The translations under genes and the position numbers were made by a program. DNA of 64,000 bases, taken from SZAS-79 sp963844255 (GTDB taxonomy: Bacteria; Pseudomonadota; Gammaproteobacteria; Burkholderiales; SG8-39). The stretch is taken from assembly GCA_963844255.1 (NCBI GenBank), contig CAWJNP010000001.1:124001-188000 (forward strand), given 5' to 3'. Under the pieces are notes generated by a model. It did no database searches. It saw only the letters and a list, made by a program, of their open reading frames with translations, and was not told the DNA's origin. Each line of letters opens with the position of its first letter. Position 1 is the stretch's first letter. This document shows positions 46,776 to 57,902 of the stretch, in pieces.

Positions 46776-47957
46776 TCAGCCTGCGGCCAGGCAGGCGACC
46801 GCCTTCTGCAGTCCGTCGCGACCGTAGGGTATGCCCTGGACCGTCATGGCCGCCTCGACGCCGGCGAGGCAGCCGAGAATCATCGCGGCATTGACGTCGC
46901 CCAGATGTCCGATGCGAAAGGCGCGTCCTGTCTGCGGTCCCAGGCCGCCGGCCACGGCAACCTGGAAGCGCTCGCGTGCGACGCTACGCAGAGCCTCCGG
47001 ATCGATGCCTTCGCGCACTGCGATCGTGGTGACCGAGACGGAGCGGGCGGCCGGTACACGACAATGGAAAGTCACCGCACCGTCCTGGCTCCAGCACTCG
47101 ACGGCGGCCTGCACCGCGCGGGACAGCAGCGCATGACGCGCGATGATCGCATCCAGTCCTTCGCGAAACAGCAGACCCATGGCGGCCTCGATGCCGAACA
47201 GCAGGTTCTGCGGCGGCGTGCCGCAAAATTTCCTGTAGCTGAGTTCCGATTTGCGCCGGCCCCAGTCCCAATAGAACGACGGTGCGGCATTCTTCGCCGC
47301 GATCTCGCCGGCGCGCCGGTCGACGGCGACGAATCCCATCCCCGGTGGTGACATGAGGCCCTTCTGGGAGGCGCCGACCGCCACGTTGACACCCAGGGCA
47401 TCCATGGCGAACGGGGCCGCCGCGAGCGAGGCCACCACGTCGACCACGAACAGCGCCGGGTGTCCGGCCGCGTCAATCGCGGCGCGCAGCGCGGCGAGGT
47501 CGCTGGTGCTGCTGCTTGCCGTGTCGGTGTGTACCGCGAACACGGCAACGATCTCGTGGCGTGTGTCGGCGCGCAGCGCCTGCTCTACTTCGTTTGCATC
47601 GATCGGATAACCCTCCCGGAACGGGGTGCGAACCACCCGCCGTCCCAGCGCTTCGGTCTGCACCGCCCAGGACTCGGAAAAATGCCCCGTCCCCGGGATC
47701 AGCACCGCCTGTCCCGGCGCCAGCAGGTTTTCTATCGTCGCTTCCCAGGCACCGTGGCCGTTCGATGCGAACATGTACACGTCCGAATCACGTGTCTGCA
47801 GCAGCCGCTTGATGCCGTCCTCGATGGCGGCGATCACCTGATCCAGCCGCGGATCGCCATGATCCATGGGCTGGCGATGCATGGCATTGAGCACTTCCTC
47901 CGGAATGTGCGTGGGGCCGGGGGAGTGAAGGAAGCGCGTGCCGGGAATGCGGGTCAT
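46776..47957 (-). CDS. Class V aminotransferase (serine/alanine-glyoxylate type)
   Basis: 393 residues. PGPTHIPEEVLNAM, FASNGHGAWEATIENLL (GHGAWE is the family phosphate-site loop), VVDVVASLAAAPFAMDALGVNVAVGASQKGLMSPPG with the PLP lysine in SQKGL, and a C-terminal RIGHLGD block. It matches serine-glyoxylate or alanine-glyoxylate aminotransferases (photorespiration-like or serine-cycle glyoxylate handling). It sits 36 bases downstream of the type I secretion adaptor on the same strand, which is probably coincidental cotranscription. Confidence 0.9.
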   Translation of the reverse strand: MTRIPGTRFLHSPGPTHIPEEVLNAMHRQPMDHGDPRLDQVIAAIEDGIKRLLQTRDSDVYMFASNGHGAWEATIENLLAPGQAVLIPGTGHFSESWAVQTEALGRRVVRTPFREGYPIDANEVEQALRADTRHEIVAVFAVHTDTASSSTSDLAALRAAIDAAGHPALFVVDVVASLAAAPFAMDALGVNVAVGASQKGLMSPPGMGFVAVDRRAGEIAAKNAAPSFYWDWGRRKSELSYRKFCGTPPQNLLFGIEAAMGLLFREGLDAIIARHALLSRAVQAAVECWSQDGAVTFHCRVPAARSVSVTTIAVREGIDPEALRSVARERFQVAVAGGLGPQTGRAFRIGHLGDVNAAMILGCLAGVEAAMTVQGIPYGRDGLQKAVACLAAG

Positions 47958-47993
47958 GGGGTTCCAGTAATGGAGTGCGTACTCAGCGTGCGC

Positions 47994-49379
47994 TCACCGC
48001 TCGGTAAGAGCGCGCTGCAGTGTCTTGTTGACCGGCTTGAGCAGGTAGTGCAGCACGCTGCGCCGGCCGGTGAGAACGTCGATCTGTCCGGTCATCCCCG
48101 GAATGACCGGCAGCAGTTTGCCGCGGTATTCGATCCCGGGCTTGGCCGTTCGCACATGGGCAAGGTAATAGGGTTCGGGCGCCTGCCCTGCCTGTGATGC
48201 CGGCTGGATCGAGTCCGCGCTGACGTACACAAGCTTTCCCTCCACCCCGCCGTAGATCGAGTAATCGTATGCCGCCAGCTTGACCGTGGCTTTCTGTCCG
48301 ACCGAAACGAATGCGATGTCCTGGGGCCGGATGCGTGCCTCGACCAGCAGCGAATCCTCCACCGCCACGATCTCGGCCATCGTCGTGCCGGGCTGCACCA
48401 CGCCGCCGGTCGTCTTGTTGGCGATGGTCTTCACCACGCCGTTCACGGGCGAGCGAACCAGGGTGCGGTCCATCCGGTCTTCGAGGCCCGGGACCGTCTC
48501 GGCGACTTTCGCCAGTTCGTTTCTTGCCGCAGAAAGCTCACCAGCCGCCTGGCTGCGGAACTGCGTCTCGTTGTCCTGAATCTTGCGCCGCGCTTCCTCG
48601 ATCGTCGATTGCACGCGCGGGATCGCCAGCGTCGCCGCATCGAGCTCGGTGCGGATGCGTGTCGATTCGCGCTGCAGGCGCAGTAACTCGACTTCGGATA
48701 CTGCCCCTGCCTTCACCATCGGGGCGGTGATGGCCATTTCCCGGGTCAGGATCTCGAACTGTTCCCGCGTGCGGTCTTGTCGGGACCGCAGCTCGACCAG
48801 TTCCTGGGAGCGCTGCGCCAGCTGCTCCTTCAGGACGGCATTCCGTCCGGCGAGGTCGGCGAGCCGTGCGCGGTGCACGGCAATTTCATTTTCGGCCAGA
48901 TCCGGCGCGCTCTTCAGAACCTCGGCGGGCATGCGCAGCGCGCTTCCCTGTACCTCCGCGCCGAGGCGTGCGACCTTCGCCCGCAATCCGAGCTCACCCT
49001 GGCGCCCCTCGCGATACGCTGAGGCGAAACGCACGCGGTCGAGCTGGAACAGGACCTGGTCTTTCTTCACCGCTTCGCCCTCCTGTACCAGGATCTTCTC
49101 GATGATGCCGCCCTCAAGGTTCTGCACTGTCTGGGTCTGGCTGGCCGTGATCACGCGGCCTTCGCCGCGTGCGATCTCGTCGATCTGTGCAAGCGCCGCC
49201 CAGAGTACGGCGACGAGGAAAAATGCAACGATGACGGCGAGCAGCCAGTGCGGCGAGCGCTTCAGCCCCCCGTCGTCCGCGGCGAGCTCCTCCGGCCGCC
49301 AGGCGGGAGGAAGCCGTGGCGGTCGGGCGGGCGTTGCCGTGGTCCCGGGAACACGGCCCATGTCGCGCGTGTCGCTCAT
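47994..49379 (-). CDS. Type I secretion membrane fusion protein (HlyD family)
   Basis: 461 residues. Cytoplasmic N-terminus rich in Pro/Arg, one transmembrane helix (WLLAVIVAFFLVAVLWAALAQID, about 44-66), lipoyl half-motif (GEGRVITASQTQTVQNLEGGIIEKILVQEGEAVKKDQVL), long coiled coil (about 125-290), then the second lipoyl half and the C-terminal MTGQIDVLTGRRSVLHYLLKP, a signature of type I secretion adaptors. Its start overlaps the ABC gene stop (ATGA). Confidence 0.94.
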   Translation of the reverse strand: MSDTRDMGRVPGTTATPARPPRLPPAWRPEELAADDGGLKRSPHWLLAVIVAFFLVAVLWAALAQIDEIARGEGRVITASQTQTVQNLEGGIIEKILVQEGEAVKKDQVLFQLDRVRFASAYREGRQGELGLRAKVARLGAEVQGSALRMPAEVLKSAPDLAENEIAVHRARLADLAGRNAVLKEQLAQRSQELVELRSRQDRTREQFEILTREMAITAPMVKAGAVSEVELLRLQRESTRIRTELDAATLAIPRVQSTIEEARRKIQDNETQFRSQAAGELSAARNELAKVAETVPGLEDRMDRTLVRSPVNGVVKTIANKTTGGVVQPGTTMAEIVAVEDSLLVEARIRPQDIAFVSVGQKATVKLAAYDYSIYGGVEGKLVYVSADSIQPASQAGQAPEPYYLAHVRTAKPGIEYRGKLLPVIPGMTGQIDVLTGRRSVLHYLLKPVNKTLQRALTER

Positions 49380-51529
49380 CGTGAGGTTCTCACCTTGCCA
49401 TCGGCGATCGCCTTCAACACCTGATCCTTCGGCCCGGCCGCCACCACACGGCCGTTATCCATCACGATCAGTGTGTTGATCACCGAAAGCAGCGACTCGC
49501 GGTGGGTGACGATGATGATCGTCTTGCCCGTGAGTTCGGTCTGCATCTGCGCCTTGAGCCGGTCCTCGGCGCTGTGGTCCATCGCATGCGTCGGCTCGTC
49601 GAGTACGAGGATCGGCGGATCCGTGATCAGTGCGCGGGCCAGCGCAACCGTCTGCCGCTGCCCGCCCGATAGTGCTTCGCCGCGTTCGCCCACCGGCATG
49701 TCGAAGCCCTTGGGGTGCCGGTTGACGATCTCGGTGAGTCCGGCCAGAGACGCCGCGCGCAGTATGGCCGCGTCGTCGGCACCGGGGGCGCCCACCAGCA
49801 GATTGTCGCGCACGCTGCCGGCGAACAGCGCAATGTTCTGCGGCAGGTAGCCGACTGCGCGTCGCAGGTCGACCGGGTCGATGCTGCGGATGTCGGTGCC
49901 GTCAACCAGGATGGAACCGTCCTGTGCGTGGTAGAGGGCCACCAGGAGCTTGGCCAGCGTCGTCTTGCCCGAGCCGATGCGCCCGATGATGCCGACACGA
50001 TCGCCTTCACGGATCGCAAAGCTCACGCCGGTGAGCGCCTCGAGCTCGCTGCCCGGATACTTGAACGCGACGTTCTGGAATCGGATGTTCCCGCCCAGCC
50101 CGGGGCGATGCACGAAACTCTGGTCGCGCGGCCGCTCGCGCGGCGCTTCCATGATCCTGTTCAGCGCCGCGAGCGCGCTCATCGACTGGTGGTAGCGGGT
50201 GAGTAGCGACGCCACCGTCGCGAGTGGCGCGAGCGCGCGGCCGGCAATGATGGTGCAGGCGATCAGGGCGCCGGTGGTGAGCTGGTTGTCGGCCACCAGG
50301 TAGACGCCGACCGCGAGCGTCGCCACGCCGACCATGGCCTGCACCCAGGCTGAAAAATTCACCGCAAACGAGGAAATGAAGCGGGTGCCCAGGCTCTCTT
50401 TCGCGACGTAGTCGACCACTTCCTCCCATTTGCGCTGCATCTGTGCCGCCGCGCCCAGCGCCTTGACCGCTTCGATCGAACCCAGCGTCTCGATCAGGAT
50501 CGCGTGCTTGGCTTCGGTGGCGCGGAACACCCGCCGGATGCGGTCGCGCAGCGGAACCTGCAGCGCCACGCCCATCGCGATCACGACCGGGATCGCGCAC
50601 AGGGGCACGGCCGCCATCTGCCAGCCCCCGACCAGCGCGATCGCCGCGATGAACAGGAGCACGAAAGGCAGGTCGATCAGCGAGGTCATGGTCGCGGAGG
50701 TAAAGAACTCGCGCAGCGATTCGAACTCGCGCACATTGTTGGCGAGGATTCCCACCGATTCGCCTCCGGCGTCCAGGCGCCGCGCCATCACCTGCTCGAA
50801 CAACGCGGAGGAGAGTGCCATGTCGGCGCGTCGCCCGGCCACGTCAATGAACCAACCGCGCAGCAGCTTGAGGCCCAGGTCGAACAGGTAGATCAGCGCC
50901 ATGCCGATGGCAAGCACCCAGAAGGTCTCGACGGCCTTGTTCGGCAGCACGCGGTCGTAGACGTTCATGAAGAAGATCGGCGAGAGGATGGTGAAGACGT
51001 TTACCAGCACGCTCGCGGCCGCGACCTCGCCATACAAGGGCCAGGCGCGTGCCAGGGTGCCCCAGAACCAGTGATGCGTCGCGAGGATGCGTTCGCTGCC
51101 GGACCCCGACTCGTAACGGACCGCGCGGCTGACGGCGATTGCCGTTCCCGCGTAGTCTGCCGCAAGTTCCGCGACAGGGATGGTCTTCTCGATCCCTTCG
51201 GCCGTCACGATCCGCGCTTCGGTTTCACCCCGCGCGACCAGGACGCAGGCGTTGCGATTTCCGAGCAGGAGCACAGCCGGAAGCGACAGCCGTGGAAAGC
51301 GTTCCAGGTCGATCTCGATGACGCGCGCATTGAGTCCCGCACGGTCCGCGGCACGCACGAACAGCGCGGGGGTCAGTCCGTCTGTTTCGAGCGGCAGCCC
51401 GGTAAGCAGGGCCTGGACGCTGAGCGGGCGGCCGAGCAGTCGCGCGGCCTGCGCAAGGCAGGCTGCCAGCGGATCGTGCTGAGGTGCGCGCGGCGAGTCG
51501 ATGCCTGGGGAAGCCATGTCGGTGCTCAT
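49376..51529 (-). CDS. Type I secretion ABC transporter (LapB-like)
   Basis: 717 residues from ATG 51529, which overlaps the tolC-like stop. Residues about 15-140 are a C39-like domain without a visible catalytic Cys-His pair in peptidase context, so it is a docking rather than cleaving domain. Six transmembrane helices follow (about 165-440), then the ATPase: GRIGSGKTTLAKLL, signature ALSGGQRQTVALARAL, Walker B PPILVLDEPTHAMD, H-loop VTHRE. This class exports RTX adhesins or enzymes. No substrate gene is in the window. Confidence 0.93.
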   Translation of the reverse strand: MSTDMASPGIDSPRAPQHDPLAACLAQAARLLGRPLSVQALLTGLPLETDGLTPALFVRAADRAGLNARVIEIDLERFPRLSLPAVLLLGNRNACVLVARGETEARIVTAEGIEKTIPVAELAADYAGTAIAVSRAVRYESGSGSERILATHHWFWGTLARAWPLYGEVAAASVLVNVFTILSPIFFMNVYDRVLPNKAVETFWVLAIGMALIYLFDLGLKLLRGWFIDVAGRRADMALSSALFEQVMARRLDAGGESVGILANNVREFESLREFFTSATMTSLIDLPFVLLFIAAIALVGGWQMAAVPLCAIPVVIAMGVALQVPLRDRIRRVFRATEAKHAILIETLGSIEAVKALGAAAQMQRKWEEVVDYVAKESLGTRFISSFAVNFSAWVQAMVGVATLAVGVYLVADNQLTTGALIACTIIAGRALAPLATVASLLTRYHQSMSALAALNRIMEAPRERPRDQSFVHRPGLGGNIRFQNVAFKYPGSELEALTGVSFAIREGDRVGIIGRIGSGKTTLAKLLVALYHAQDGSILVDGTDIRSIDPVDLRRAVGYLPQNIALFAGSVRDNLLVGAPGADDAAILRAASLAGLTEIVNRHPKGFDMPVGERGEALSGGQRQTVALARALITDPPILVLDEPTHAMDHSAEDRLKAQMQTELTGKTIIIVTHRESLLSVINTLIVMDNGRVVAAGPKDQVLKAIADGKVRTSR

Positions 51530-52980
51530 TGTGCCGCAACCGAACCGAGTGTCCGGGACAGACGCAGGCTCCCGGTCGGTGTCTCCGGAACCACCTGCGT
51601 CGGGTCCGGAGACTGCGGCAACCCTGCGGTTTCCTGCTTTTCCTTCCGGCCTGCAGGCGCTTGCTCCAGATTGACGCCAAGGGTCGAGAGCAGCCGGCCC
51701 ATCGCCGCGAGCAGGCGCAGTTCGCCGATACCCACCGCGTAGGCTGCCGTGTACTCGCTGCTCCTGGCGGAAAACAATTCGTTCTCTGCGTTGAGCACAT
51801 CGAGCAGCGTGCGCTGGCCGATGGAAAACTGCAGACGGTACGAGCCGACAACCTGAGCGCTTGCGGCGGCATAGCGCTGCAACTGCGGCAGGCGGATGCG
51901 GTCTTCGGCCAGGCCGTCCCATGCCTGGCGCAGGTCGCGCTCGGCGTCATTGCGCGCTTTGTCGACATTGGCGCGTGCCTCGTCCACGCGCGCTTCGGCT
52001 TCGCGCACACGCGCCTCGTCGCTGCCACCGCGAAACAGGTTGTAGCGCAGCCTCAGCATGGCGTACGAATCCGAATTGGCGCCGCGCACTCCGTCCAGAT
52101 CATGGTGGGCCGAGCTGCCGACCTCCAGCGCAAGGCGCGGCGCGGCCGAGCGGCTGCGCGCGGATTCGCGATCCGCCTGTGCCGCAGCCAGTTCCTTTTG
52201 CGCCGAGCGGATCGATGGATGCGTCTCGAGGGTCTGCGCGAGCGCGACCGGGAGGGACGCGGGCAGCATTGCCGCGTGTCCGCCGGCCTCGGCCAGCATT
52301 CCGGGGGCCTGCCCCGTGAGATGCAGAAAGGCCGCTTCCGCTTGTAAGAGCTGGTTGCGCAGCTGCGAGAGCGAGGCCTGCGCCAGTGCGAGGCGCGCAT
52401 CTGCCTGTTGCGCGTCTGCGCGTCGCCCCTGTCCGGCATCGGCAAGCTGCGACACCTGTGCGAGCGTCTCCCGGTGGCGCTTTTCGTTGTCGGCGGCAAT
52501 GGTGATCAGGGTGCGCAGGCGGATGACATCGAGATAGGCCTGGGCCACGCGCGCGCCGGCCGACTCGGCCGCATTCGCCAGCAGTGCCGCGGCGCTCTCC
52601 GCACGCGCTTCGAAACGCCGCACCTGGCCTGAGCTCGCGCCGCCGTCGAACAAGAGCTGCGAAAGGCTGACTTCGGCCTCGCGCCGGTTCAGTGTCTGGC
52701 TGGCGCCGAGCACGCGCGTACTGGGGTTGTTGCTGGTCTCCCGCCCCTGTCCCAGGCTCGCATCGATCACGGGATACCAGGCACCCCGCGCCTGCGCCGT
52801 GCTTTGTTCGATCGCCCGCTGGTTTGCCCGCGCGGCGCGCACCTCGGGGAAGTTTGCCACGGCACGGGTCAGCGCCGCAGCCAGCGTGTCGGCGACTGCA
52901 GTCCGGTACGACAGCAGGGCGCACACCAGCAGAGCAAAAAGGGAGACGCGTAGCACCACGGTGATTCCTGTATGCGGCAA
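51526..52980 (-). CDS. TolC-family outer-membrane protein of the type I secretion system
   Basis: 484 residues. Signal peptide about 1-30 (YRTAVADT). Two OEP repeats: ALTRAVANFPEVRAARANQRA and SIRSAQKELAAAQADRESARS, with YPVIDASLGQGRE and RYNLFRGGSDEARVREAEA between; the FSIGQRTLLDVLNAENELFSAR block is characteristic of LapE/PrtF-like channels. It heads the operon tolC-ABC-HlyD. A 154-base gap separates it from divergent glmU. Confidence 0.93.
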   Translation of the reverse strand: MPHTGITVVLRVSLFALLVCALLSYRTAVADTLAAALTRAVANFPEVRAARANQRAIEQSTAQARGAWYPVIDASLGQGRETSNNPSTRVLGASQTLNRREAEVSLSQLLFDGGASSGQVRRFEARAESAAALLANAAESAGARVAQAYLDVIRLRTLITIAADNEKRHRETLAQVSQLADAGQGRRADAQQADARLALAQASLSQLRNQLLQAEAAFLHLTGQAPGMLAEAGGHAAMLPASLPVALAQTLETHPSIRSAQKELAAAQADRESARSRSAAPRLALEVGSSAHHDLDGVRGANSDSYAMLRLRYNLFRGGSDEARVREAEARVDEARANVDKARNDAERDLRQAWDGLAEDRIRLPQLQRYAAASAQVVGSYRLQFSIGQRTLLDVLNAENELFSARSSEYTAAYAVGIGELRLLAAMGRLLSTLGVNLEQAPAGRKEKQETAGLPQSPDPTQVVPETPTGSLRLSRTLGSVAAQ

Positions 52981-53122
52981 CCGCAGCCTGATCGCCGGTA
53001 CAGCATTCTAGGGGAACTTCACCATCGGCGACTTGAGGGATTTGGGGGTCGGAGGATCAGGATTGTGAAAATCTTTCAACGCGTTCTGACCCGGCTGCAA
53101 GGCCCGTGCCGAAGGCCGATGA

Positions 53123-53135
53123 TAGAATCTTCGCA
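53123..53135 (+). promoter_or_regulatory. Possible -10 element TAGAAT abutting the glmU start
   Basis: TAGAAT at 53123-53128 lies six bases before ATG 53135 and would start transcription at the initiation codon. No strong -35. Confidence 0.35.
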
Positions 53136-54499
53136 TGAGCCTGAACGTTGTCGTGCTCGCTGCGGGACAGGGCAAGCGCATGCACTCCGACCTGCCCAAG
53201 GTTCTGCACCGGCTTGCGGGGCGTTCCCTGCTCGGGCGCGTGATCGATACTGCGCGCGCACTCAGCGCCGAAAAGATCGTGATTGTCCATGGTCACGGCG
53301 GAGAACAGGTGCGACAGGCTTTTGCCGCCGACACCGACCTCTTCTGGGCCGGGCAGACGGCGCAACTCGGCACCGGACACGCCGTGATGCAGGCGCTTCC
53401 GCTGCTCGATCCGGGCGCAGACGTGCTGGTCCTCTATGGTGACGTCCCCCTGATCGAAGCCGCGTCGTTGCGCCGGCTGCTGGCGGCAGCGCAAGGCGGG
53501 CTTGCCATCATGACTGCAGTCGTCGCCGATGCCACCGGTTACGGGCGCATCGTGCGCGATGCCGCGGGCCGTGTGCTGCGCATCGTCGAGCAGAAAGATG
53601 CAACGCCTGCGGAACTCTCGATCCGGGAGTGGAACACGGGGTTCCTCGCCTGCGGCGCAGCCCGGCTTTCGGGCTGGCTCTCGCGCATCGGAAACCAGAA
53701 TGCGCAGAAGGAGTACTACCTTACCGACGTGATCGGGCTTGCGGTTGCCGATGGCCTCGAGGTGCAGGCCACCCAGCCGGCGCAGGTCTGGGAAGTCGAG
53801 GGCGTCAACTCGCGGCGGCAGCTGGCCGGACTCGAGCGCATACACCAGCGGTCGCTGGCAGATGCGCTGATGGACGGCGGCGTGACGCTCGCCGACCCGG
53901 ACCGTCTGGATGTGCGCGGCACGCTGCGTTGCGGACGTGACGTGGCGCTCGACGTGAACTGCGTTTTCGAAGGCAGCGTAAGGCTGGGCGACCGGGTGAA
54001 GATCGGGCCCAACTGCGTGCTGAAGAACGTGACGATCGAGTCCGACACGGAGGTGTTTGCGTTTTCCCTGCTGGAGGATGCCGTGGTCGGCGCGCGTTGC
54101 CGGCTCGGGCCGTACGCGCGACTGCGGCCGGGTGCAGCACTGGCCGACGAGGTGCACATCGGCAACTTCGTCGAAGTGAAGAACAGCCGCGTGGGCGTCG
54201 GCTCCAAAGCCAACCACCTGGCCTACATCGGTGACAGTGACGTGGGCAGCGGCGCCAACATCGGCGCCGGCACCATCACCTGCAACTACGACGGCGCGAA
54301 CAAGCACCGCACGACGATCGGCGATCGCGTCTTCGTGGGCTCAAATGCGACCCTGGTGGCGCCGCTCACGATCGCAAGCGGGTCGTACATCGGTGCCGGC
54401 TCCACCATCAGTCGCGATACGCCCGCCGATCAGTTGACGGTCGCGCGCGCGAAGCAGGTATCGCTTCCCGCCTGGAAACCACCGAAGAAAAAGGCTTAA
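53135..54499 (+). CDS. glmU: Bifunctional UDP-GlcNAc pyrophosphorylase / GlcN-1-P acetyltransferase
   Basis: 454 residues. N-terminal uridyltransferase (VLAAGQGKRMHSDLPKVLH, VLYGDVPLI, GYGRIVRD), C-terminal left-handed beta-helix acetyltransferase (hexapeptides; GDRVKIGPNCVLKNVTI, HIGNFVEVKNS, GAGTITCNYDGANKHRT). Makes UDP-GlcNAc for peptidoglycan and lipopolysaccharide. Followed 4 bases later by glmS, giving consecutive steps from one transcript. Confidence 0.96.
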   Translation: MSLNVVVLAAGQGKRMHSDLPKVLHRLAGRSLLGRVIDTARALSAEKIVIVHGHGGEQVRQAFAADTDLFWAGQTAQLGTGHAVMQALPLLDPGADVLVLYGDVPLIEAASLRRLLAAAQGGLAIMTAVVADATGYGRIVRDAAGRVLRIVEQKDATPAELSIREWNTGFLACGAARLSGWLSRIGNQNAQKEYYLTDVIGLAVADGLEVQATQPAQVWEVEGVNSRRQLAGLERIHQRSLADALMDGGVTLADPDRLDVRGTLRCGRDVALDVNCVFEGSVRLGDRVKIGPNCVLKNVTIESDTEVFAFSLLEDAVVGARCRLGPYARLRPGAALADEVHIGNFVEVKNSRVGVGSKANHLAYIGDSDVGSGANIGAGTITCNYDGANKHRTTIGDRVFVGSNATLVAPLTIASGSYIGAGSTISRDTPADQLTVARAKQVSLPAWKPPKKKA

Positions 54500-54503
54500 A
54501 ACC

Positions 54504-56342
<1,839 letters not shown>

Positions 56343-56401
56343 GTGGGGTCAGAGTCGACTTTCGCCGCACCGGCCTCTGAACGTGCGGCTGTCGGTCCTT
56401 G

Positions 56402-57055
56402 ATGCCGGTTCGCATCGCGCGGTTCCTGCCCTCTTTCTTCGCCTTCTGGCTCGTCGCACCTGCCTTTGCACAGCCGGACCTGCAGATCCGGGTCCTGCAG
56501 CGGGAGGCCGTGGCCCTGGCGCCGTCCCGGCCCGGGGACGCGGCGCTCGAAGTCACGGCCGTGCACTTTACCGGGAGCGGCTGGGACCGCGAAGCGATCG
56601 AGTCGGCGTTCCGGCAGAGCGCGGCCATCCTCGCGCAGTGCGGGATGGTTCTTGCCAGGGTGGACTTCGTGCTGCTCGATGCGCCGCGCGAATTTCAGTT
56701 CTACGCCACGCCCGTATCGCGCAGCCTTGCGCGCAGCATGCCGCTTCCACGCCCGACGGTGTACTTCGTGCGCGACACACTGAACCGTCCGGCCTTCGAC
56801 GCCGAGGCCATCGGCCGCTCGAACAGCCGCTCGCGTCCTGAACTCCTCAATACGGTCTGGGTGGCGCTCGGCACGCCCGACCTCGGCATCGCGCTGGCCC
56901 ATGAACTCGCGCACCTGCTCATGGACAGTGGCGCGCACGCGGATGCGCCGGGCAACCTGATGCGCGCAGAAACGCACGTAGAGAACACGCGCCTCGATGC
57001 GGGGCAGTGCGCGCGCCTGCGGGATTCGGGCAGGCAAGGGGAACTGCTGAAATAA
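56402..57055 (+). CDS. Hypothetical secreted protein with HExxH metallopeptidase-like motif
   Basis: 217 residues. Signal peptide about 1-22 (PAFAQ). The middle lacks a recognised family, but residues near 163-175 read ALAHELAHLLMDSGAHAD, an HExxH zinc motif followed by a possible third ligand (Asp or His), and a C-terminal GNLMRAE turn resembles the Met-turn of metzincins (here NLM). A putative periplasmic metalloprotease; catalytic activity is inference. ATG 56402 is preceded by an in-frame TTG that adds one residue. 59 bases after glmS. Confidence 0.7.
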   Translation: MPVRIARFLPSFFAFWLVAPAFAQPDLQIRVLQREAVALAPSRPGDAALEVTAVHFTGSGWDREAIESAFRQSAAILAQCGMVLARVDFVLLDAPREFQFYATPVSRSLARSMPLPRPTVYFVRDTLNRPAFDAEAIGRSNSRSRPELLNTVWVALGTPDLGIALAHELAHLLMDSGAHADAPGNLMRAETHVENTRLDAGQCARLRDSGRQGELLK

Positions 57056-57149
57056 CCGCGGCCTATTGCTGCCACTTTTTCATCTGAGCCCACGCCTGGC
57101 GCGGGCTTTCAGGCAAATTGCTGCCACCACCCAGCGGCGGCCGAACCGC

Positions 57150-57902
57150 TCAGCTCATGCTGAAACCACCGTTCACGCTGATGATCTGGCCGGTGATCCA
57201 GGCCGCGCCGGGGGAGGCGAGGAAGGCGATCATCGGCGCAATGTCCTCGGGCTTGCCGACACGGCGCAAGGGGTACAACTTGGTGATCTTGTCCATGTTG
57301 GCGAGCAGATGTTCCGGTTCATGCCCGGTCATCACCAGGCCGAGCGCCACCGCATTGACCGTGATGTCGGCGCGGCCGAGTTCCCTGGCGAGCGACTTGG
57401 TCAGCGCGATCGCGCCAGCGCGCGAAGCGGCGGTGATCCCGAGGCCGCCCTCTCCGACCCGCGCCGAGTCCCCCGCAAGGTTGATGATGCGTCCGCCCTT
57501 CTGTTCGATCATGTGCGGCACCACCGCGTGGCAGGTATGGATCACGCCATACAGACCCACGTCGATCTGCTTCTTCCAGTCCGCCGGGGTGGTGTCGACG
57601 AAACGCTGGCGCTTCACGTAGCCCGCGTTGTTGACGAGGATGTCGATGCGGGCGAAGTCCTTGATGACGGCGGCGACCATGGCCTTGACTGCGTCGTAGT
57701 CCGTGACGTCGCCCTTGTAGGCCTTCGCCTTGCCGCCGGATTTTACGATTTCGGCGGCGACCGCCTCGGCTTCTTTCGGCGAGCTGTTGTAATTGATCGC
57801 GACCGCCGCGCCTTTTTCGGCCAGCGCCAGCGCAATCTGGCGGCCGACGTCGCGCGCCCCGCCGGTCACCAGCGCGACCTGTCCCTTGAGTTCATTCTGC
57901 AT
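57150..57902 (-). CDS. SDR-family oxidoreductase (FabG-like)
   Basis: 250 residues. Classical SDR: cofactor loop TGGARDVGRQIA, NNAG in DILVNNAGYVKR, catalytic region with a serine-like Asp/Ser change (NLAGDSARVGEGGLGITAASRAGAIALTK): the usual Tyr-x-x-x-Lys reads ITAASRAGA, so the catalytic Tyr and Lys appear to be replaced by Ala and Ala. This is unusual and could mean altered activity. Last gene of the molybdenum hydroxylase operon, overlapping coxL-like by 11 bases. Confidence 0.85.
   Translation of the reverse strand: MQNELKGQVALVTGGARDVGRQIALALAEKGAAVAINYNSSPKEAEAVAAEIVKSGGKAKAYKGDVTDYDAVKAMVAAVIKDFARIDILVNNAGYVKRQRFVDTTPADWKKQIDVGLYGVIHTCHAVVPHMIEQKGGRIINLAGDSARVGEGGLGITAASRAGAIALTKSLARELGRADITVNAVALGLVMTGHEPEHLLANMDKITKLYPLRRVGKPEDIAPMIAFLASPGAAWITGQIISVNGGFSMS

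Noticed and set aside
49376..51529. Bacteriocin-processing (C39 peptidase) ABC exporter
   Set aside because: The N-terminal domain lacks a credible Cys-His catalytic arrangement and no bacteriocin-like peptide lies nearby; a LapB-like docking domain fits better.
54500..54503. glmS ribozyme
   Set aside because: Only four bases separate glmU and glmS, too short for the ribozyme, which is also a Gram-positive element.
57087..57110. Terminator between the metallopeptidase-like gene and the SDR
   Set aside because: AGCCC..GGGCT hairpin with only TTT and mismatches; too weak to claim.
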